Source of the DNA: Flavobacteriales bacterium
GTDB taxonomy: Bacteria; Bacteroidota; Bacteroidia; Flavobacteriales; Crocinitomicaceae
Length of the DNA stretch: 10,183 nt
Direction: 5' to 3'
Assembly (NCBI GenBank): GCA_947375085.1
Contig: CANCEQ010000103.1
Span: forward strand, 1-10,183
Below are positions 7,081 through 10,183 of the stretch, one piece after another. The translations under genes and the position numbers were made by a program. The notes beneath the pieces were generated by a model. That model did not search any database. It was not told the origin of the DNA and saw only the letters and a list, made by a program, of their open reading frames with translations. Every line of letters starts with the position of its first letter. Position 1 is the first letter of the stretch.

Positions 7081-8215
7081 ATTGGTAAGAAGTATATTAA
7101 GATTTTCCTCTTGGTTTAAAATCGCTACTATTGTTTGCTTAATATGCTTACTATTAGCTTACTTATGCCCTTATATTCACCCAGGAACATTTTGGCTTCT
7201 ACCCTTTTTCGGATTAGCTTATCCTATTATTTTCCTATTTGCCATCTTCTTTTTAATCATTTGGACTCTCGCAAGATCAAAATGGGCACTCATTGTCTTA
7301 TTGGTTTTATTAATTGGAGGAAAACTACACTTCAGAATGGTGGCTACTGGAGAGAATCCTGAAATCACTCCGAAAATCGAAGAAACATTACATGTAATGA
7401 GTTACAATGTTCGACTATTTGATTTATACGACTGGGCGACATCCGAAAAATACGAAAATCGCGATTCTATATTTAGTTATTTAAAAACTGAACAACCTGA
7501 TGTAGTTTGTTTTCAAGAATTTTATCATCAGGACAATTCTACGAATTTTGTTACTAGAGATGCAATCATTCGATTTTTAGATATTAAAGATTATCATGAA
7601 AGGTATAGTCACAAATTCGTAGGTCGTCAAAATTTTGGAGTTGCAATGTTGTCAAAATACCCTATGATTTCTAAAGGTGATGTAGCTTTTGAAGATGAAG
7701 AACACGATGATGACAATTACTGTATTTATGCAGACATTGTAAAAGGGAAAGACACTTTTAGAGTTTACAATGTTCACTTACAATCCATTAAGTTTAAAAA
7801 AGACGATTACGCTATTTTCAATCAAAATGCTATTCAATCTGATATTGAAAAATCACAGGTAAGAATGATGATTGATAAATTAAGGATCGCTTTTCCTAAA
7901 CGAGCACATCAAGCTCAACGAGTAATGGAACATGTGGAAACATCACCGTATCCTGTGATTGTTTGTGGTGACTTTAACGATACTCCTTTATCATACACTT
8001 ACAATCAATTCAATAAATCGTTAACGGATGCTTTTAGAAACTGTTCTTCTGGTATTGGTCCAACGTATATTGGTCGTGTTCCTGCTGGAAGAATTGATTA
8101 CATCTTCCATTCTAAATCATTGAATTCAATGGATTTTAAAATTCAAGAAGGAGAATACAGCGATCACAGAGCTGTTTCTTGTCGAATTTTTAAAGCTATT
8201 GCGGATACTTTATAA
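7070..8215 (+). CDS. Membrane-anchored endonuclease/exonuclease/phosphatase (EEP) family protein
   Basis: The protein has three hydrophobic segments at the N terminus (about 14-36, 41-67 and 71-84) followed by a complete EEP domain (106-381) of the DNase I/exonuclease III/sphingomyelinase fold. The metal and catalytic residues are visible: N113 in SYNVRLF, E150 in VVCFQE, H236 in YNVHLQS, D301 and N303 in CGDFNDTP, D343 in RIDYIF, and the closing SDH (364-366). Such proteins hydrolyse phosphodiesters, but whether this one acts on nucleic acid, lipid or another ester cannot be told from sequence. Depending on topology the domain is probably outside the cytoplasmic membrane. The ATG at 7070 was chosen because it begins just before the first membrane helix and gives an 11-bp overlap with the rhomboid gene; a longer in-frame reading from 7004 would overlap by 77 bp with a poorly conserved-looking extension. 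It is the last gene of the mutL unit. Confidence 0.93.
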   Translation: MLGKLVRSILRFSSWFKIATIVCLICLLLAYLCPYIHPGTFWLLPFFGLAYPIIFLFAIFFLIIWTLARSKWALIVLLVLLIGGKLHFRMVATGENPEITPKIEETLHVMSYNVRLFDLYDWATSEKYENRDSIFSYLKTEQPDVVCFQEFYHQDNSTNFVTRDAIIRFLDIKDYHERYSHKFVGRQNFGVAMLSKYPMISKGDVAFEDEEHDDDNYCIYADIVKGKDTFRVYNVHLQSIKFKKDDYAIFNQNAIQSDIEKSQVRMMIDKLRIAFPKRAHQAQRVMEHVETSPYPVIVCGDFNDTPLSYTYNQFNKSLTDAFRNCSSGIGPTYIGRVPAGRIDYIFHSKSLNSMDFKIQEGEYSDHRAVSCRIFKAIADTL

Positions 8216-8238
8216 AGAAAAAAATGGCTTTTTAATTA

Positions 8239-8317
8239 GTTTCAAAACGTTTTGCGGCTAAAGTGTCAGTTGGCTACCAGTACTTTTCAGCCTTTAGAGG
8301 TGTCTTGATTTTGAAAC
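8239..8317. repeat. Inverted-repeat structure downstream of the mutL operon
   Basis: GTTTCAAAA (8239-8247) pairs exactly with TTTTGAAAC (8309-8317). Inside lies a second pair, CTAAAG (8258-8263) with CTTTAG (8292-8297), and a small TGG/CCA hairpin (8271-8273 with 8277-8279). The left arm is also part of a perfect 12-bp palindrome, CAAAACGTTTTG (8243-8254), giving a competing fold. The segment is richer in G+C than the flanking DNA. It lies 23 bp after the EEP stop codon and has no T run after the outer stem, so it is not a typical terminator. It may be a structured RNA, a recombination site or a remnant of a mobile repeat; I do not recognise it. Confidence 0.45.
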
Positions 8318-8337
8318 AACCTATCAATCTCGTCAGT

Positions 8338-8456
8338 TTACATTAGTCTATTGAACTCTATTTTTACCTACTCGTGATTTTCAATTTTTGTCAAAATTTA
8401 TTAACCTCAGGTCCGCCAATTATTAATGTAAGTTTTGAACTAGTCATAATAGAGTT
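8338..8456. repeat. Two nested inverted-repeat pairs flanking the 3' end of the orphan gene
   Basis: TTACATTA (8338-8345) is matched by TAATGTAA (8424-8431), and AACTCTATT (8354-8362) by AATAGAGTT (8448-8456), the latter reaching into the last codons of the orphan gene. The pairs interlock rather than nest perfectly, so they cannot all form in one simple hairpin. Apart from these and the structure at 8239-8317, I see no gene in 8216-8443. Confidence 0.3.
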
Positions 8457-8800
8457 AATAAATAATAATATATCAACATTGGAGATAAAAGAACTAATAA
8501 AAATATATATGCTTTAATTGTATTATAATTTTGAACTTTTTCTAAATAAATATAACCTGGTTTTAAAATTCTAAAAAAAGGATAAATTATTATAAATATA
8601 ACTGATATACAAACTATTAACTGATTAGTAGTGTTTAAATTATTGAAAAAATCTTTAAAATAAAAGTATAAAATGATAATTGGAAATACAAAATATAAAG
8701 CAATTATAAAAAGTATTAAAAAGATAAATCCTCTATAATAAAAGCTTTTATCATTTCTAATATTACATCTTTTAATTATTGAATATATGAAATTAAACAT
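8444..8800 (-). CDS. Hypothetical three-helix membrane protein of very low G+C
   Basis: I do not recognise this gene. The open frame encodes 118 residues rich in I, F, L and Y with three clear hydrophobic stretches (about 24-48, 60-79 and 95-117), so a small integral membrane protein is the natural reading. A short basic N terminus (K10, R11, R15, K18) precedes the first helix. The start is the ATG at 8800, preceded by A/T-only sequence with no Shine-Dalgarno element, as is usual in this phylum. By hand count 8461-8800 is about 15% G+C, whereas sampled mutL lines lie near 25-42%. It stands alone between the mutL operon and the terminator of the next unit and has no recognisable promoter. It may be a recently acquired gene or an open frame arising in AT-rich DNA; the unbroken run of hydrophobic helices modestly favours a real gene. 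Confidence 0.5.
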   Translation of the reverse strand: MFNFIYSIIKRCNIRNDKSFYYRGFIFLILFIIALYFVFPIIILYFYFKDFFNNLNTTNQLIVCISVIFIIIYPFFRILKPGYIYLEKVQNYNTIKAYIFLLVLLSPMLIYYYLLTLL

Positions 8801-8967
8801 CTTTATTTTTTAATTTTAAATCGAAACTGAAAATTTGAACTTAATCGATATACCCATACACGAAGGTGAATTTTCTATATAAAATGCTCATTTATACAAG
8901 TAACCTATTCTTATTCACACTTCAAAACCTCATTTTAACAATTTCCAATCCAACCTCCATAAATTAA

Positions 8968-9000
8968 AAGAGGATGTCTCGACATTTCGGACATCCTCTT
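8968..9000 (-). terminator. Intrinsic terminator of the Fe-S protein / 151-residue protein unit
   Basis: AAGAGGATGTC (8968-8978) and GACATCCTCTT (8990-9000) form an 11-bp perfect stem with an 11-nt loop. Read leftward, the stem is followed by TTTTAATTTA. It lies 19 bp past the stop codon at 9020, so it ends the leftward transcript from the two genes on its right. It also insulates the orphan gene at 8444-8800 from them. Confidence 0.9.
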
Positions 9001-9019
9001 CAAATCTTATTATTTTTAC

Positions 9020-9475
9020 TTATACCATTTTAAATAATTCACTTTCATTTACCGGAATTAAAAATGAAGTATTTAGCAAGTCAATTGTATTAACCAATGT
9101 ATTGTAAATTTTCCAATCTTCGTATTGACCCAAATCTGAAAAAGAAATCATTTTTGTTTCGTTCTCTTTTTGAACTACTAATTTCAAACGATTAAAAAAA
9201 TCGATATTGAATTGTTGTCCAATTGTTTTGATGAATTTTACTGAGCTATCAATTGAACAACCAGAAGCCATTGCTGTTTTTTCATCAACTGCTAAAACAA
9301 CAAAGTAGTCTCCAATAATTGTTGCATCGGCAACTAATTTTGAACCATGAGCTGCCCAAGAATCTACAAATACTTTAAATACTTCCGTTAATTGATCTTT
9401 TTCATTTTCAGAAAACGGACGATTTGATTGGTAAACCCAAACTCTTGAATCGGATGCTAATTGAGGAAAATACAT
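9020..9475 (-). CDS. Conserved Bacteroidota protein of unknown function (often labelled 'ABC transporter ATPase')
   Basis: This 151-residue soluble protein matches, from memory, a family conserved in Flavobacteriia with the start motif SRVWVYQSNRPFS (10-22), then AAHGSKLVADATI (41-53) and SGCSIDSSVKFI (71-82). Databases often call it 'ABC transporter ATPase', but no Walker A (GxxxxGKS/T), signature or Walker B motif is present, so that label is not supported. C73 in the SGCSID segment and the tight link to an Fe-S protein gene 3 bp upstream suggest, as inference only, a redox or Fe-S-related role. The ATG at 9475 lies just after the stop of the Fe-S gene (9479-9481), consistent with coupled translation. 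No signal peptide or membrane segment is visible. Confidence 0.85.
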   Translation of the reverse strand: MYFPQLASDSRVWVYQSNRPFSENEKDQLTEVFKVFVDSWAAHGSKLVADATIIGDYFVVLAVDEKTAMASGCSIDSSVKFIKTIGQQFNIDFFNRLKLVVQKENETKMISFSDLGQYEDWKIYNTLVNTIDLLNTSFLIPVNESELFKMV

Positions 9476-9478
9476 ATC

Positions 9479-10183
9479 TTATAAATCAGATGCCGAAGCG
9501 ATTAATTCTGCAACATCAAGAACCTTAACATCTTCTTCTCTTCCTGCTAATTTAACACCATCTGTAATCATGGTATTACAGAAAGGACAACCAGTAGCAA
9601 TTATTTCAGCTGAAGTTTCTAAAGCTTCTTCTGTTCTTTCAACGTTAATTTCTTTGTTTCCTTTCTCCGCTTCTTTAAACATTTGAGCTCCACCTGCACC
9701 ACAACACAATCCGTTTGTTTTGCAACGTTTCATTTCAACTAATTCAGCGTCTAATTTTTCGATTAAACTTCGAGGTGCTTCGTATACATCATTTGCACGT
9801 CCTAAATAACAAGGGTCGTGGAAAGTGATTTTCTTCCCTTTGTATTGAGCGCCACCTTCTAATTTTAATTTACCTGTATTAATCAAATCTTGAATTAATT
9901 CAGTATGGTGAATCACATCGTATTTACCTCCTAATTCAGGATACTCATTTTTTAGTGTATTAAAACAGTGAGGACAACCCGTAACTATTTTTTTGACTTC
10001 ATATCCATCTAGTACTTGAATATTCATCATTGCCTGCATTTGAAATGTAAATTCATTTCCTGCTCTTTTAGCAGGATCTCCTGTACAACTTTCTTCTGCT
10101 CCTAAAACAGCAAATTTAACATTGCAATTATGTAAAATTTTCACAATTGCTTTTGTAATTTTTTTAGCTCTATCATCAAAACT
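9479..10183 (-). CDS. CCG-domain (Fe-S)-binding protein, HdrD/LutA-like (5' end beyond the window)
   Basis: The frame continues without a stop to the right edge: 13 codons before the GTG at 10144 read SFDDRAKKITKAI, which continues the family sequence. The GTG is therefore internal and the gene is 5'-truncated by the window, with 234 residues visible. Two cysteine-rich CCG domains can be seen. Numbering from the edge, the first has SCTGDPAKR (C33) and CPHC (C70, C73). The second has HDPCYLGR (C125), C154, CCGAGGAQMFKE (C160, C161) and CPFC (C199, C202). Such domains bind Fe-S clusters in heterodisulfide reductase subunits and in lactate or glycolate oxidation complexes, where they pass electrons. 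The expected full length is about 260 residues, so roughly 30 are missing. A ferredoxin-domain membrane partner is commonly encoded upstream in Flavobacteriia and may lie just outside. The exact electron donor and acceptor are unknown. Confidence 0.93.
   Translation of the reverse strand, partial: SFDDRAKKITKAIVKILHNCNVKFAVLGAEESCTGDPAKRAGNEFTFQMQAMMNIQVLDGYEVKKIVTGCPHCFNTLKNEYPELGGKYDVIHHTELIQDLINTGKLKLEGGAQYKGKKITFHDPCYLGRANDVYEAPRSLIEKLDAELVEMKRCKTNGLCCGAGGAQMFKEAEKGNKEINVERTEEALETSAEIIATGCPFCNTMITDGVKLAGREEDVKVLDVAELIASASDL

Noticed and set aside
7135..7362. A second rightward frame at the start of the EEP gene.
   Set aside because: It overlaps the membrane segments of the EEP protein in another frame; hydrophobic-rich codons explain it.
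8218..8233. A-run/T-run pair after the EEP stop as a terminator.
   Set aside because: The stem would be only A-T pairs around a four-base loop with no GC core, so it is not a convincing intrinsic terminator.
8391..8447. An 18-codon leftward frame (MTSSKLTLIIGGPEVNKF) whose ATG overlaps the orphan gene's TGA.
   Set aside because: It is too short and lacks any recognisable family; the ATGA overlap can arise by chance. It may be a remnant but cannot be supported.
10040..10090. SCTGDPAKR in place of a CCG motif in the first domain of the Fe-S protein, as a possible loss of a cluster ligand.
   Set aside because: From memory, C-T/S-G-D-P-A-K/R-R is the ordinary form in this protein group, so it is not an anomaly of this copy.
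10142..10144. GTG at 10144 as the start of the Fe-S protein.
   Set aside because: The frame continues upstream to the window edge with residues SFDDRAKKITKAI that fit the family, so the real start is outside the window.

Overview
The window comes from an AT-rich genome of the Bacteroidota, most likely the order Flavobacteriales (Flavobacteriaceae or Weeksellaceae). This rests on the bacillithiol gene bshA next to a GH3-like/beta-lactamase fusion protein, on mutL followed by two rhomboid proteases and a membrane-anchored EEP-family protein, on a CCG-domain Fe-S protein paired with a small Bacteroidota-specific protein, and on the lack of clear Shine-Dalgarno sequences. Genus cannot be fixed from the sequence. 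Most of the window looks like ordinary core genome, with an insertion sequence at the left edge and one very AT-rich orphan gene near the right.

Layout. Positions 1-156 hold the 5' end of an IS3-family insertion sequence (orfA start, reading out of the left edge). A 34-bp perfect palindrome at 159-192 is a strong terminator for the leftward unit 3267->203. That unit encodes a membrane-anchored serine hydrolase with a GH3 C-terminal-like domain but no GH3 catalytic barrel, followed 2 bp later by bshA (first step of bacillithiol synthesis). A 243-bp intergenic region (3268-3510) separates it from the divergent rightward unit mutL - rhomboid 1 - rhomboid 2 - EEP phosphohydrolase (3511-8215). In that unit adjacent genes are 1 bp apart or overlap by 1 and 11 bp, so they are very probably one operon.

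Beyond it, 8216-8443 is non-coding and holds several inverted repeats. It is followed by a leftward gene of unknown function (8444-8800) for a three-helix membrane protein whose DNA is only about 15% G+C by hand count, far below its neighbours. After a clear terminator (8968-9000), read leftward, comes the end of another core unit. This comprises a 151-residue conserved Bacteroidota protein of unknown function and, just upstream of it, a CCG-domain (Fe-S)-binding protein that runs off the right edge.

Functionally, the window links thiol redox metabolism (bshA), mismatch repair (mutL), intramembrane proteolysis (two rhomboids), a probable membrane-anchored phosphodiesterase, and a redox Fe-S protein. 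I found no CRISPR array, tRNA, rRNA or recognisable defence system. The items most worth a second look are the GH3-like/serine hydrolase architecture, the altered metal-site motif in MutL, the low-GC orphan gene, and the inverted-repeat region in front of it.
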